This document shows positions 7,467 to 18,212 of a stretch of DNA of 24,961 nt, in pieces. A program made the position numbers and the translations under genes. Source of the stretch: an uncultured Clostridium sp. (GTDB taxonomy: Bacteria; Bacillota; Clostridia; TANB77; CAG-508); contig CATLUC010000006.1 of NCBI GenBank assembly GCA_950059165.1, positions 1 to 24,961 on the forward strand, read 5' to 3'. The notes under the pieces were generated by a model. It made no database searches, was not told where the DNA came from, and saw nothing but the letters and a program-made list of their open reading frames with translations. Position 1 is the first letter of the stretch, and every line of letters begins with the position of its first letter.

Positions 7467-10400
7467 CTAATCTGGTCTTCTAAATACTTGCACTGAAGAT
7501 TTTCCCGAATAATAACTCCATGTGCCACTAGGTTCAATTGTGTGATTTTGTTGTGCACAAGCTTCATCATAAACTCCATTTCCACCTGCATAAATCATTA
7601 CATGATATCCATAATCATTAACAACATCTCCTGGTTGTGCTTCAGATGGGTCTACTTGTACCCATCCAGCAGCTGTTAACATATCTGGAAATCCTCCAAA
7701 ACCTGTAAAATGATAGTTATATGCATTAAGTTGGTCTACTGATAATGCTCCTGCTCTATATAATACTACTGCAACATATGTAGCACATACATACTGTGTA
7801 TCTGATGTTGCTGTTTTTTCTATATCATAATATGTTTGTGGACCATATGTTATGTTTCTGTCTATCATATCTTGCAATACTGCTCTTGCCATTTGTATAA
7901 TATCGTCTGAGCTTCCTCCTCCTGTAAAAGATGACAATTCTCTATCTTTAAACATATCATAATATTTTCTAGCTGCTGCTGTTCTCTCTTCCATTCTTGG
8001 AATTCCTGGTTTTTCAAATATCCAACAAAATGCAACTGCTGCATCTTCTGGTGTAGAAGCATTTTCCCAGTCACTTAGTGAATATCCTCCATAACTTGTT
8101 AATGCATAAGTTGCAAACCCATCTGCTCCTCCACCTGGTGTCATTTCACCTAATAAAAATTGAATTTGTATGTTTTCATCTGACCAATCTTTTCCTTTAG
8201 ATGCTGCATATTGTTCTAATGCTGTTCTTCTTGTAAAAGACCATTGACATAAACCTATTCCTTCTCCTGTTCCTCCTTCTACAATTCCTGCATTAAACCC
8301 TGATTCTGCTTCCATGTTTCCTAATACTCCTGCTGCAGCTTCTTTGCTATATCCTGCATTTATAAGTGCTACCCATACTCTTTCTTGTATTGTTCCTCCA
8401 TAAAATCCACCTGTTGCTCCTACAAAACCTTTGATATCATATTCTGAAAAGTCATATTCATATACTCCATATCCTATTGCAGTTGATTTCCATAACAAAT
8501 ATTTTGTTAAATTAACCATATTTGCTGTTTTTTCATTTTTTTCTAATATGTTAAATAAATAGTAGTCTCTAAGATATTCATAATTTTTTGTCTCTTTAAA
8601 AATTTTTACAAATTTATTTGAGTTTTCTTTTGCTTCTCCTGAACCATTTTCATAAGTTATATTTAATCTTTTTGTACTTGTTAGAGTTTGTTGATATGTT
8701 TTATAATTATACCTAATTTTATTTCCTCTATCATCTATATCTGTTATAGTTCCACTATCTACAACATTTTCTGCTACTGATGTACTTTCTGTTTCATCTA
8801 CTTTTCCTTTTATATTTACAATTTTCTCTGTTTCCCCTTCTTGCCATCCTAACTCTTTATCACTAAAAGTATTGTTTTCTTTTTCATATTTTGCACACCA
8901 ACTATCTGCATATGTAACTTCTATACGAGTTGAACAACTTTCTGTTGTTTGTGTTGTAGTTCCTTTTTGACTCCAACCACTAGAATATACACCATCATCT
9001 GATTGTGTTAATTGTGATGTAGTTGTGGTTGTTTGTGTTGTAGTGATATTATCTTGTATTGCTACTATAATTTCTGTATCCATTACAACATCTGCTAATT
9101 TTTCTGGAAAATCTCTCTCATTTGTGTCTATATAGAAATATAATAGATATTCATAAGGCATTATGTAGCTTTTCAATGATATTTTTAAATCTATTTTTGA
9201 AGTATTCTTTTTTATTTCTATATTTCCATTTGCTCCTAAATTCCATGTTGCAATTATAATTTTTCCATCTTCATCTATTGTATATTTTTTTAATGCTTCT
9301 TGACTACCACTATTAATTAATTCTTCAAATTCTTCTTGTGGTACATATTTTAAATTCATTATTTTAGATTCAATTAATGTTTGTGTTTTACTGTCATCTA
9401 AAACAGTAGATGTGTATCCTGAATGGTCTGCTTTTAGATATTCTAAAATTCCCTTTACTATTCCTTGTGCACATTTATCTGTTCCATCACCTTTTAGCAA
9501 AGTTGCATCAGGTTCTCCATCAACAAATCCACCTTCGGTTACAATAGATGGAAATCCTGAAGTTGCAGCATTTTCAATAATTCCTAAATTTCCAATTGCT
9601 GTTCTTTCAACATCTGAACCTGCACCTTTATTTGGTAATCCCATTGCATTTGCCATTCCATCTGATACAAATTCTGCAAGTTGCTGTGATATACCGGTCA
9701 CCTGCTTTGTAAATAGCTTGTACACCACTTCCTCCTCCTGCATCAAAATGTATTTGTATACATAAGTCCGGTTTAGCATTTCTTGCAAGTGTTGTTCTAT
9801 CTCCTACACTTATTCCTGATGGATTAGATGATGTACTTCCTGTTTGTACTACTTTTACATTTTTGTATTTTTTTAATAATTGTTCTACTTTTTCTGCTGT
9901 TTTTATGGTAAGTTGTTCTTCTACTAAGCTTTGGTCTGGGCTTCTAGCTCCTGTGTCATCCGAATTATTATGTCCTGCTGCAATTGCTATTACATATTCT
10001 TCATCTTTATCTTTTCCTGCATATTCTGTAGCTTTGTCATTATCTGCTCTTGATGAAACCTTTTTTTCATCCTTTTTTGTTTCTGGCACATCTGCTTTTA
10101 CATTTTCTGCTCTAACAAATTTCTTTTCTTCTTTATGTTCAATTTCTACATAAATAACTACTTCATTTGTTAATGGATTTTCTGTTTTTTTATAAGTTCC
10201 TGTATATGTAACTGATGTTCCTTGTTTTATTGTTTCATATTCTTTTAATAGTGTTACTCCATTTTCTGTCACTTTATGTTTCTTATTCCATTGCCCTGTA
10301 TCAGAACCTGGTCTTAGTTTTGATTCTTCTTGTTCATAAACTGTTGCTGTTCCCAAAATTGTTAATTTTTGTCCACTTGACCAAGCTTTTACTACACCCT

Positions 10401-10953
10401 CTTTTGAGTCATCTGATGGTTCATAAATCACATCTTCTTTTGGTGTAGAAACTTCTCCTCTACCTGGATTATCATTAATGTCACCCATTTTTTTATTTGG
10501 CGTTACTCTTCTAAGTGTTGTAGCTCCTTGGAAACCTGTGCTTCCCTCTGGTATGTTTCCACCAAGGTCTGGATATTGTGTAACTAATTCTGCCTGGAAA
10601 ATCTTTTTTAAAAATTGAGGGTCATTTGGAAGTGTATGTACACCTGCTGAGGTATCTTTATTTGATTTCTCAATTATTTGTTCTAGTTTTTCATCTACAC
10701 CTTCAACAAAGTCTAAGTAGTACCCACTTCCATCTGGTGATTCTTTAATTTCTACTAATTCGTTTAGGTTTTCAACTTCTAATATTTCATTAATCATTTC
10801 CGGATGTTTTTCAGCTTGTGTAATTTCTGCTAACCAATCAAGTACAGTTGTTATTAAAAGTGTTGGCAAAAGAATTCCAAGAATAATTGGAAAACTTACT
10901 ATTGTTGTCGTAAATCCTTTTAATATGCTTTTTATTTTTTTTATTGGATGCAT
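7467..10953 (-). CDS. Three-domain peptidoglycan hydrolase (amidase_3, tail lysozyme, NlpC/P60), +1 shift at CGG
   Basis: Read through one +1 change this is a 1161-residue VirB1/CwlT-type cell-wall hydrolase. An N-terminal membrane anchor spans about residues 12-40, then a linker. An N-acetylmuramoyl-L-alanine amidase domain (about 322-510) has zinc ligands in AGHNN (about 328), VEEQ and QIHFD (His 402), and catalytic Glu in TEGGF (about 473). A phage-tail-lysozyme-like domain follows (about 848-1007, GNMEAESGFN), then an NlpC/P60-like domain with Cys about 1055 (QYVCATY) and His about 1116 (GYHVMIY). The shift at codon 420 (CGG, 9696-9694) falls between the third zinc ligand and the catalytic Glu. 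Without it only a 441-residue, probably inactive product ending at 9628 is made. The downstream open frame starts near 9788. ATG at 10953 is preferred over GTG at 10965 because AGGTGAG lies 7 bases before it. Its role is to open the wall for the secretion channel. Confidence 0.85.
9694..9696 (-). other. In-frame CGG +1 frameshift site in the peptidoglycan hydrolase gene
   Basis: The zero frame reads GGT GAC CGG TAT. Dropping one C gives GAC GGT ATA TCA, that is Asp-Gly-Ile-Ser, and continues the amidase_3 fold into LAEFVSDG and the catalytic TEGGF segment. Confidence 0.75.
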
Positions 10954-10961
10954 AGTGTGTC

Positions 10962-11891
10962 TCACCTCTCAATCTTTAAAGAATAGGTTTCCTCTCTATT
11001 TTCACTATTTACGATATCTGTAAAATTCATTGATGTTATCTCCATATCATGTCTATATGTTACATTAAATTTTATTTGTATCGTTTTTGCTTCTTGTGGT
11101 TTTAAAATAAAATCCTCTTCTGCATTTTCATATATAAATGGTTCAAATCTGTTTTTGTTTTGGTCAGTTACATAAATGCTTTTGCTTTTTTGCATTGTGT
11201 CTAGTATCCATGTTTGGTCTGTTTTGTTTTTTAGACGTATTGTATAAATTTGATAATCCATATATGTGTCACAAACGGAAATTGTTGCTGTTATTTGGTC
11301 ATTTTCTCCTTTTTTATTTACCTGTTCTCTTCCTATATAGTTGTTAATATTTAATAGATATGTATCTTTATATGGGATTAGTGTTATGTAATCTTCTATG
11401 TATGAATCGTTCTTTTTCCCACTTTCTAGCATATTGTCAAATATTTTTACTTGATATATATATGTGTCTTTGTTAGATCTTGACCATGATTGGAATGAGT
11501 ATTGTTTATTTCCAGTAAATCTTTCTTCATAATATAAACTTTCAAATTGTTCCATTGTTGGATATAATACTTTTTTTGTGTCTGGCGCTAATAATTCATA
11601 TGCTTTTTCTGGTTCATGGTCTATACAATTTGTATAAAATTCGTCTATTACTTTTCCAAAATCGTCTTTGTAACTTTTAGGTACTGTTCCTTGTGTTATT
11701 ATTGATTCGCTTTCATTTTGATAAGAAACAACGTTTTCCGTTGTTTCTTGTTGTTCTTTTATTCTTTTTTCTTTTGTTGTTTTAGCTTGCATATTTAATA
11801 CTTGTATAATTGCTAATGCAAATATAACTGCAATTACAGCTCCCCATACTTTTATACGATTTTGTCTATAATATCGCAATAATTTATGCAT
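10962..11891 (-). CDS. VirB8/TcpC-like membrane protein (NTF2-like domain)
   Basis: This 309-residue protein has one N-terminal transmembrane helix (about residues 15-33, VWGAVIAVIFALAIIQVL), then a Glu/Lys-rich linker. An NTF2-like domain begins near residue 80 (VIDEFYTNCIDHEPEKAYELLAP..MEQFESLYY). The C-terminal part (from about residue 195) is beta-rich. A single N-terminal helix with external NTF2-fold domains is the architecture of Gram-positive VirB8 proteins such as TcpC, which scaffold the channel outside the membrane. Assignment rests on architecture and position, not on a named motif. The start has AAGGAAGG about 10 bases upstream. Its stop overlaps the alternative GTG of the hydrolase gene, so the two are probably translationally coupled. 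Confidence 0.65.
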   Translation of the reverse strand: MHKLLRYYRQNRIKVWGAVIAVIFALAIIQVLNMQAKTTKEKRIKEQQETTENVVSYQNESESIITQGTVPKSYKDDFGKVIDEFYTNCIDHEPEKAYELLAPDTKKVLYPTMEQFESLYYEERFTGNKQYSFQSWSRSNKDTYIYQVKIFDNMLESGKKNDSYIEDYITLIPYKDTYLLNINNYIGREQVNKKGENDQITATISVCDTYMDYQIYTIRLKNKTDQTWILDTMQKSKSIYVTDQNKNRFEPFIYENAEEDFILKPQEAKTIQIKFNVTYRHDMEITSMNFTDIVNSENREETYSLKIER

Positions 11892-11949
11892 ATTTAAATT
11901 CCTTCCTTATTTAGGGTTATTATGTTATCTTTTCTTCTGTTAGTTCATA

Positions 11950-14536
11950 TTACTTTGACTGTGGTTTTGATTTTGGTTGCGATTTTTGTTGTGGTTGTGG
12001 TTTTCCTAATTTTCCATGTTGTTCATAGGTCTTTCCTGCACCAAAGATTTCAAAAATCATACGTTCTGCTTCACCTTGTGCTTTGCTTCCTGATACTTTT
12101 CCTTGTATCATTGTTTCTACTTTTTCACGACTCTTACTTTCTGCTATATCTTTATATCCTATTCCTTGTTGATGTGAGAATGATGCTGCATCTACAAATT
12201 TTTCGTGATTTTTACCATTTAGTTTTCCATCACGTGCATATTCTGCTTTTAATGTATTTGTAATTAATTTATCATCCGTAATTCCTGCTTGTTTCATATC
12301 AAATACTGCATCTTGTACATCTTTTAAGTTACCTGTATATCCTGATATTTCAGATGCCATACTTCTACATTTTCTAATTTGTTTTGAATCTTTATAAAAG
12401 TCTTTTCTTGCTTTTTCATTTTGTTTTTCTCTTCTCATTTCTCTTGCTTTGTTATATCCGTAGAATTCTTCATTATATGCATTTTCTATGTTATCAGCTG
12501 TATTTTTGCCTGCTTCATATATTCCAGAAACTCCTGAAGGTATACTTCCTATTGCATTAGCAGCATTTCTTCCTATCATGTTTCCAGCAACTCCACCTGT
12601 TATCATGTTTTGTATTGCTTTTTCTGGTTGTCCTGTTCCAACAGCAATAATTCCTCCAAGTGCTGCTCCTGTTGCTGCCATTCCTAATTGAGTACCTTTT
12701 CTAGCTGCAAACATTGAACCTTTTAATACTGCTTTTCCACCTGTTTTTAATCCGGCTTTTGCTCCTCTTCCTAAAAATCTTGTCATTGGGTGGTTTGCAA
12801 TCTTTCTTTTTGTTTGTTTGAATTTAGATTCTTGTTTGTGACTCCAGTTTCCTGATGCCATTTCTTTTTCTAATTCTTCTTTTCTTTGTTTTTCATATTC
12901 TGAACGTCCACCAGCATTATCAAAATCTCCATATGTTGCATTTAACATATCTTGTTTTAATTGTCTATCAATTTCTGCTTGTTGTGCTTCATCAAAATCA
13001 TAACCAGGTTGATTTCCATTTTCTTCTTGATTCATGCCATTGTCATTTTTTCCACTAAATGCTGTACCATCACCTGTAGCTCCTTCTTCTCCATCATTTG
13101 GTTCTCCTCCAAATGTTTTTAATTCACCATCATCATCTCTTGGCATGAAAATATCATCATTTGAATCATCACTTTCTTTACTATCAGAACCTTTTCCATT
13201 CAATTTTTTTTGTGCTCCTGCACCTAATTTACTTAATGTTTGCATACCAGACATTGCTAAAGCTGCCATTGCAGGTGAACCTCCACCTTTTGCTGTTTGT
13301 GATTTTCCACCATCTAGTATTTGTGTAAACCACTTGTATGCTGGAATTACAAATCCAATTGCAACTATTGAATAAATTGGGTTTTCTCCTGCTATTGCTG
13401 GTGTAATTAATGCTCTATATATAATTAGGTGTATTGGTTGCATTGCAATATTTTCTACAAGTTCCCTTAAAACCATATTTAAGGCTTGTGCTTTTCCGTC
13501 TCCATATTTATCAATTGGATATGTTACTGCTACTAATGGTGATATCATTGTGAAAAATGCTACATATAACAACCTTTTATAATACATAAATGTAAATACA
13601 CAAGTATAAACAACTAATATTCCATAAATTAGTGTATATGTTGCAACTTCCATAGTACTTTTAGATTGTGCTCTAAAACGTACTAATCCCATAAGGTTTG
13701 TTTTAAATGGTGCATCATTTCCTACTTGTACTACATATCCCTCATTTATTTCATTACTAAATAATTCTGTAATTTGTTCAGATACCATTAATATTGCAGA
13801 TATAATAAATTGCATAAAAAATACTAAACATAATGCTACTACCCAGTCTTTTATTGCTTCTTTATATTTTGCTTTATCTTCTGCTGTTGAACCAATTAAA
13901 ATTCTAATACCTAAATATATTAAAATTGATAATAATGCTACTATTGCAATGTTACGAAAAGACTTGTACCAATTGGCTATTGTATCTCTTATTTTTGTTG
14001 CTCCTGATTCAGAAGCTTTTTGTGCATCTTCGCTAAATTCTTGTTCTCCTCCACCATAAACTGATTGATATGTATTTGGTCTTAAAAAGTTAACATCAAG
14101 TGCTGCTATATTGTTTGCAAAAATGTTTTCTGGTGCATATAACATATTTGGAATTTCATATTTATGAGATAGTCCTAATCTGCTTGTGTCTATTTCATCT
14201 GCTTCAAATTTATAGTCCACAGGTTCTCCTTCTGCATAAAGCCATGATTCCGGATCTTCTAAATTGGGGTTTCCGATCTTTTTCTAGCATTGCCGAACCA
14301 AAACCTCCAAATCCAGTATTTGCTCCTAACATAAAGTTATTTAGCATTCCCATTATTACGTCTCCAAACCATTGTAGTAATTTCATTATTTCTTTTGCTA
14401 ATGCTCCACCAATACTCCAATCATCATCATCTGCTGCATAAGAACTATATGGCACTAAGCTAGAATTCACTAATAATAAGATAAGACATACTACTATTAT
14501 CTTTCGTACTGTGGTTTTTTTAGTGAAAAACTTCAT
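11950..14536 (-). CDS. VirB6/TrbL-like polytopic channel protein, +1 shift at CGG
   Basis: Read through one +1 change this is an 861-residue protein. It has a signal peptide (about 1-34, ending SSYAA), an external segment, about six transmembrane helices between residues 188 and 420, and a long cytoplasmic tail that is acidic and Gly/Gln-rich, ending in a KPQPQQ-type repeat. This matches VirB6/TrbL subunits of Gram-positive type IV systems. The ATG at 14536 follows AAGGAGG. Codon 88 is CGG (14275-14273); the zero frame stops at 14210. Skipping the C gives Lys-Asp-Gly-Asn-Pro-Asn and joins an open frame to 11950. Upstream of 14220 that frame has no stop back to the shift site, and its apparent start is a GTG with no ribosome binding site. 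The first two helices and the loop between them (YLGIRILIGSTAEDKAKYKE) resemble the pilins of this cluster. Confidence 0.8.
14273..14275 (-). other. In-frame CGG +1 frameshift site in the VirB6-like gene
   Basis: The zero frame reads GAA AAA GAT CGG AAA. Dropping the C gives GAT GGA AAC CCC, Asp-Gly-Asn-Pro, and connects the signal-peptide segment to the membrane domain. Codon 88 from the ATG at 14536. Confidence 0.7.
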
Positions 14537-14550
14537 TTTTTCCTCCTTGT

Positions 14551-16521
14551 TTAAATATTTCCTGCTACTCTTTTTGATTTTGCTAATTTATTTAAGTTTG
14601 TTTCTACGAATTCAAATTCTTTTGCTGTTGGTGTTATTTGTAAAATAGCTGTATCTCCTCCTACTTTCAGAAGTCCTTCTCCTTTTAAACAAGTTATTAA
14701 GAACCTTGATTCTCCATCACTTAGTTTAAATACAGATTTTAGGTATTCTATTTCAGATTTATCTTGTGCTAAAAATAGTTTTGTATCAGATGATGTTAAA
14801 ACTGCTTGTGCTTCTGGTTTTTCATAAAAGTCCTGGAACCTTTGCGAAACAATTGCTAAAGAAACATTTCTTTTTCTTGCACGTCTTGCCATTGTATTTA
14901 AAAAGTCAACAGCTTCTGGATATGGTAATAACATCCATGCTTCATCTACTAATACTCTTTTCTTTCTTGCTTTTTTTCTGTCTTCACTATTCTTTTTTAC
15001 ATATTTTTCCCAAATCCAAGAAAGAAGAATTTGTTGGGCTAGTGGTCTTGCGAACCTTTCCTCTAATTGAGATATATCTAGGTTTATAAAAGGTGATCCA
15101 TCTAATAATTCAAAAGTTGATTGTCCATCAAAATAAGCCATTTGTCCGTTATATTCTCTTATGTATTGTTTCATAACTTTTAATAAGTAACTATAATGGA
15201 ATTGATAGTCTATGTTTGTGTTGTCTTGTGCTTTTCTTTCAATCCTATGATACCATGTTCCAATTGTTGGCATTTCCTTTTTTTCTTTATAAAGTTTATC
15301 TCCTGTGTGTATTTTTTCTCCTGTTTGATATAAACTGTTTGGGTTACTTGTAATTCCAATACTTGCGTATTCTTCTGCTACTGATTCTGCAATTACTTGT
15401 TTTGTTAATTCATTTACATCTGTACTTCTTGTACTTCCTCTTGCCATTGTAAGTAAGGCTTGCGTAACATCTTCTACTTTGTTTTCTACATTTAAAACTG
15501 TTCTTTCACGTCCTGTTATTGAATCTTTTACAATTTCTGGCTCAATGTCAAATAGGTTTATTACTGTTTTTGATGTTGGACTAAGTACAACATTAATTCC
15601 TCCTAAGCTTTCTGCAACTATTGTGTATTCTCCTTCGGCATCTAGTGCTAAACTTTCTATTCCCATAAGGACTGATGAACGTGAAATTAATGTTTTCATT
15701 GTAACAGATTTACCTGCACCAGATTTTGCGAAGATAACCATATTATAATTTGTTAAAGATGAGTGGAAGTTATCAAATAAAATTGGTGTTCCTGTTTGTT
15801 TGTTAAACCCTAGTGGTACACCTGTTGGATGTCCTACTTCTGATGTTGTAAATGGAAATACTGTTCCCATAGAACGGCTATCAAATGAGTGTGTCTTTTT
15901 TATTTTGTCATTCATTAATGGCAAGTTTGATTGAAATGCTTCTTCTTGTATTGCCCATGCATTTTTTATGTTTATTAATGATTTTGACATTTCTGTTGAT
16001 AATAGTTTTGTTAGTCTTTCTAAATCTTCTAAGTTATATGTAAATAATGTTGCTATAACAGATGCTTCATACATTTTGTTAAAGCCTGCTGCTATTTGGT
16101 CTCTTAATTCTTCTGCTTCAAATCTCTTTTGACTTAGTGTACTTTCTCTGTTTATGTTACCTTTATCTGCTGCAACAATTCTTTCTGTTTCTAGTTCGTT
16201 TATTACTTTGTTTAATTCGTTTTGTGAACGTGATTCTGCTATTGGTGTTATATATACAGATGTATTTATGTCTCCAAAAAAGTATAAATCTCTAAATAGT
16301 TCTGGAAAGGTACACATACGTGGTAAAGTAGAAATGAAGAAACTTCTTGCATATCTCTTTACATTTGAGATGATTTCTAAGTGGTCTATTTTAGAAGCGT
16401 CTATTCCAGATGGTGCTATTAAATCTTTTATTGTTTTTGTTTTTAATGTTCCTATTTCTTCTGCTCTATTTTGTTGTTGTCTTTTTTCTGCCTCTAGTTG
16501 TTGTTTTTTTGATTTCCCCAT
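14551..16521 (-). CDS. virB4: VirB4/TraC-family conjugation ATPase
   Basis: This 656-residue cytoplasmic ATPase energises a type IV secretion channel and pilus assembly. An N-terminal CagE/TrbE/VirB4-like domain (about 30-230) precedes the RecA-like motor. Walker A is AKSGAGKS near residues 262-270, Walker B is VLVDEAW near 523-529, and a sensor-like IVSQRFQDF segment follows. The ATG at 16521 is chosen over the in-frame ATG at 16578 because AAAGGAG lies about 9 bases upstream and the extra 19 residues are only Lys/Arg-rich. The gene overlaps the end of the preceding one by 56 bases, which implies translational coupling. It is the most certain marker of the cluster. No second motor (VirD4, VirB11) is seen; VirB11 is usually absent in Gram-positive systems. 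Confidence 0.92.
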   Translation of the reverse strand: MGKSKKQQLEAEKRQQQNRAEEIGTLKTKTIKDLIAPSGIDASKIDHLEIISNVKRYARSFFISTLPRMCTFPELFRDLYFFGDINTSVYITPIAESRSQNELNKVINELETERIVAADKGNINRESTLSQKRFEAEELRDQIAAGFNKMYEASVIATLFTYNLEDLERLTKLLSTEMSKSLINIKNAWAIQEEAFQSNLPLMNDKIKKTHSFDSRSMGTVFPFTTSEVGHPTGVPLGFNKQTGTPILFDNFHSSLTNYNMVIFAKSGAGKSVTMKTLISRSSVLMGIESLALDAEGEYTIVAESLGGINVVLSPTSKTVINLFDIEPEIVKDSITGRERTVLNVENKVEDVTQALLTMARGSTRSTDVNELTKQVIAESVAEEYASIGITSNPNSLYQTGEKIHTGDKLYKEKKEMPTIGTWYHRIERKAQDNTNIDYQFHYSYLLKVMKQYIREYNGQMAYFDGQSTFELLDGSPFINLDISQLEERFARPLAQQILLSWIWEKYVKKNSEDRKKARKKRVLVDEAWMLLPYPEAVDFLNTMARRARKRNVSLAIVSQRFQDFYEKPEAQAVLTSSDTKLFLAQDKSEIEYLKSVFKLSDGESRFLITCLKGEGLLKVGGDTAILQITPTAKEFEFVETNLNKLAKSKRVAGNI

Positions 16522-17689
16522 TTGCCTCTTCTCCTTTCTCTTTTGTTTTTTGTATTTCTTCTTTTGCTTTCTTAGCAATGTCTTCTCCTAAGTATTCTTT
16601 GTTGTCATCTAATATTATTGCTGCCATTTTTTCAACTAGTATTTCTAAGTTTTTCTCTTTTTCTGCTGCTATTTGTTCTGGACTTGATTTTACTTTTTCT
16701 ATTGTTTGGTTGGCAAGTTCTACTGCTTGTTCTTCTATTACTTCATCTAATACTTTTATTTTCTTTTCAAATACGTCTGGTGCTGTTGAATATAGATCTT
16801 CATATCCTGCTTTTATTGCTCTATCTATTCCGAATGTTTCTGATTCGTCTCTGTTGTATGCAACATATAGAAGTTCTACTAGTTCTTTTGATGATAGTAT
16901 TTTTCCACTTACTGAGCATGATGATAATGTCCTAATTATTGATTGTGATTTTGTGTATAACTCTGAAAATGCCATTCCTTTTATTTCTTCAGTATCGTAT
17001 TTTTCACTTCCTATTTCTTCTACGAAGTAAGGAATAATTATGTAATATTTTCTATTTAATACGTTTTTGTTTAGACTCATTTTTTCTGTGTTGTTTAATA
17101 GGTCTTTTCCATATTCTAATAAGTTTCTTTGTTTTGTAAGTTCAAATGCGTATTTGTCTAATTCTTCTTTTGGATATATTCCTGCTGCTCTTGCTTGTCC
17201 ATATTGATATTGCATTTGGTTGTATTTTTCTTCTATTTGGTTTACTTTTTCTTTGTATGTTGCTAAACTGCTTTCTAAACTGATTGTTCTTGTTTGTATA
17301 TATATTTGTATTGGATGACGTAATGTATTTAGGAATTGTTGGAATCCTTCTTCTACACTTATTTTTTCCATTTTTGACATTAAGTCATAGTTTACTCCTT
17401 GACATTCTACTACCATTAAGTATTTTTTACCCTTTTTTTGGACTATCATGTTATCTTCTATTTTTTCAAATTCCATAAAATTCATTACTGATTGTTTGCT
17501 ATATGCTGTTGTTCCTGTTTTTACTGTTGTTCCTTTTGCTTTTTTGTTATTTCCTATATTATTGTTTTTTTCTTTTATTTTTTCTCTTGTTTTTAAAACA
17601 ACAAATATAGTAACTAATATTACAAAGATGCAGACCATAACTCCTAATACTATTAATAATACTTGTGAAATTGTATCTTCATTATTCAT
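16466..17689 (-). CDS. Membrane-anchored VirB4/TraC N-terminal-like protein
   Basis: This 407-residue protein has one N-terminal transmembrane helix (about residues 8-32), a Lys/Asn linker, and a domain beginning MNFMEFEKIEDNMIVQKKGKKY. The stretch HPIQIYIQTRTISLESSL resembles the start of TraC/VirB4 N-terminal domains. It then has long charged helices, an Ala/Lys/Glu-rich C-terminal part, and a basic Thr/Lys tail. It carries no Walker motifs. Its place between the PrgI-like gene and VirB4 suggests a membrane adaptor for the ATPase (inference). GGAGG lies 9 bases before the ATG, which overlaps the end of the PrgI-like gene by 8 bases. Confidence 0.65.
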   Translation of the reverse strand: MNNEDTISQVLLIVLGVMVCIFVILVTIFVVLKTREKIKEKNNNIGNNKKAKGTTVKTGTTAYSKQSVMNFMEFEKIEDNMIVQKKGKKYLMVVECQGVNYDLMSKMEKISVEEGFQQFLNTLRHPIQIYIQTRTISLESSLATYKEKVNQIEEKYNQMQYQYGQARAAGIYPKEELDKYAFELTKQRNLLEYGKDLLNNTEKMSLNKNVLNRKYYIIIPYFVEEIGSEKYDTEEIKGMAFSELYTKSQSIIRTLSSCSVSGKILSSKELVELLYVAYNRDESETFGIDRAIKAGYEDLYSTAPDVFEKKIKVLDEVIEEQAVELANQTIEKVKSSPEQIAAEKEKNLEILVEKMAAIILDDNKEYLGEDIAKKAKEEIQKTKEKGEEANGEIKKTTTRGRKKTTTK

Positions 17690-18050
17690 CTTTTGTTTCC
17701 TCCTTGCTTTCTATGTTTTCTTCTGGGTTATATACATATATTTTCTTTTTTTGCATTTTGAATTTTATTCCTCTTTTTATTATTTCGTCTATGTTTTCTC
17801 CTCCTGTTTGTTTTGTGAATTTAAAACGGTTGGTGTCTGGTACTTTAAATGTGGCTATACTAAATCCTATTAATCCAAATATTCCAATTGCTATAACTCC
17901 TGCAAATCCTAATCCTATAAGGTTAAATATAAGGTAGAAAATAAGACCTATTCCTATTCCAACAGATGTGTATATTAGTGCTTTATATGAAAATATGTAG
18001 AAAAGTCTTCCCTCTCCTTTTACGTTTCTTGGTACATTATATGTTCCCAA
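17682..18050 (-). CDS. PrgI/VirB3-like inner-membrane protein
   Basis: This 122-residue protein has the PrgI-family layout: a short N-terminal YNVPRNVKGEGR segment, two close transmembrane helices (about 26-47 and 48-68), and a cytoplasmic C-terminal tail ending in charged residues. PrgI/VirB3 proteins sit next to VirB4 in Gram-positive type IV clusters and recruit the ATPase to the membrane. The start is TTG: GGAGG lies 8 bases before it, and the nearby ATG is out of frame and stops after six codons. It is the first gene after two terminators and a likely internal promoter. Confidence 0.75.
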   Translation of the reverse strand: MGTYNVPRNVKGEGRLFYIFSYKALIYTSVGIGIGLIFYLIFNLIGLGFAGVIAIGIFGLIGFSIATFKVPDTNRFKFTKQTGGENIDEIIKRGIKFKMQKKKIYVYNPEENIESKEETKDE

Positions 18051-18088
18051 ACTCCATTCCTCCTTTTTGTCTATTTTCCCTATAATAT

Positions 18089-18118
18089 ATTATAACAAAA
18101 AAACGCAAAAAATGTAAC
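18089..18118 (-). promoter_or_regulatory. Possible internal promoter of the T4SS machine genes
   Basis: On the minus strand TATAAT (18094-18089) is preceded by GTTACA (18118-18113) with an 18-bp spacer. The -35 matches consensus at four of six bases. The -35 lies inside the upstream terminator hairpin, so termination and restart are tightly packed. Confidence 0.4.
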
Positions 18119-18128
18119 ATTTTTGCGT
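18097..18128 (-). terminator. Second of two tandem terminators after the pilin gene
   Basis: An 11-bp stem with one bulge (ACGCAAAAATG with CATTTTTTGCGT, loop TTA) is followed by a run of seven T on the minus strand. Confidence 0.65.
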
Positions 18129-18165
18129 AAAAAAGATAATTTTAATTGTTTTGTAATATGTTTGT

Positions 18166-18208
18166 AAAAAAAAAGAAACAATTTCTTTAAAAAATTGCTT
18201 CTTTTTTT
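18166..18208 (-). terminator. First terminator after the pilin gene
   Basis: A long AT-rich stem with one G-T pair (about 16 bp, loop of seven) is followed on the minus strand by nine T. It begins five bases after the pilin stop codon. Partial readthrough would make pilin message exceed that of the downstream machine genes. Confidence 0.7.
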
Positions 18209-18212
18209 GTTT

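Noticed and set aside
9001..9060. Thr/Gln-rich repeat in the wall hydrolase as a separate repeat element
   Set aside because: It is an in-frame low-complexity linker between the amidase and lysozyme domains.
10215..10448. Plus-strand Leu-rich frames across the secretion cluster
   Set aside because: They are complements of Lys/Glu/Thr-rich real genes on the minus strand and have no start signals.
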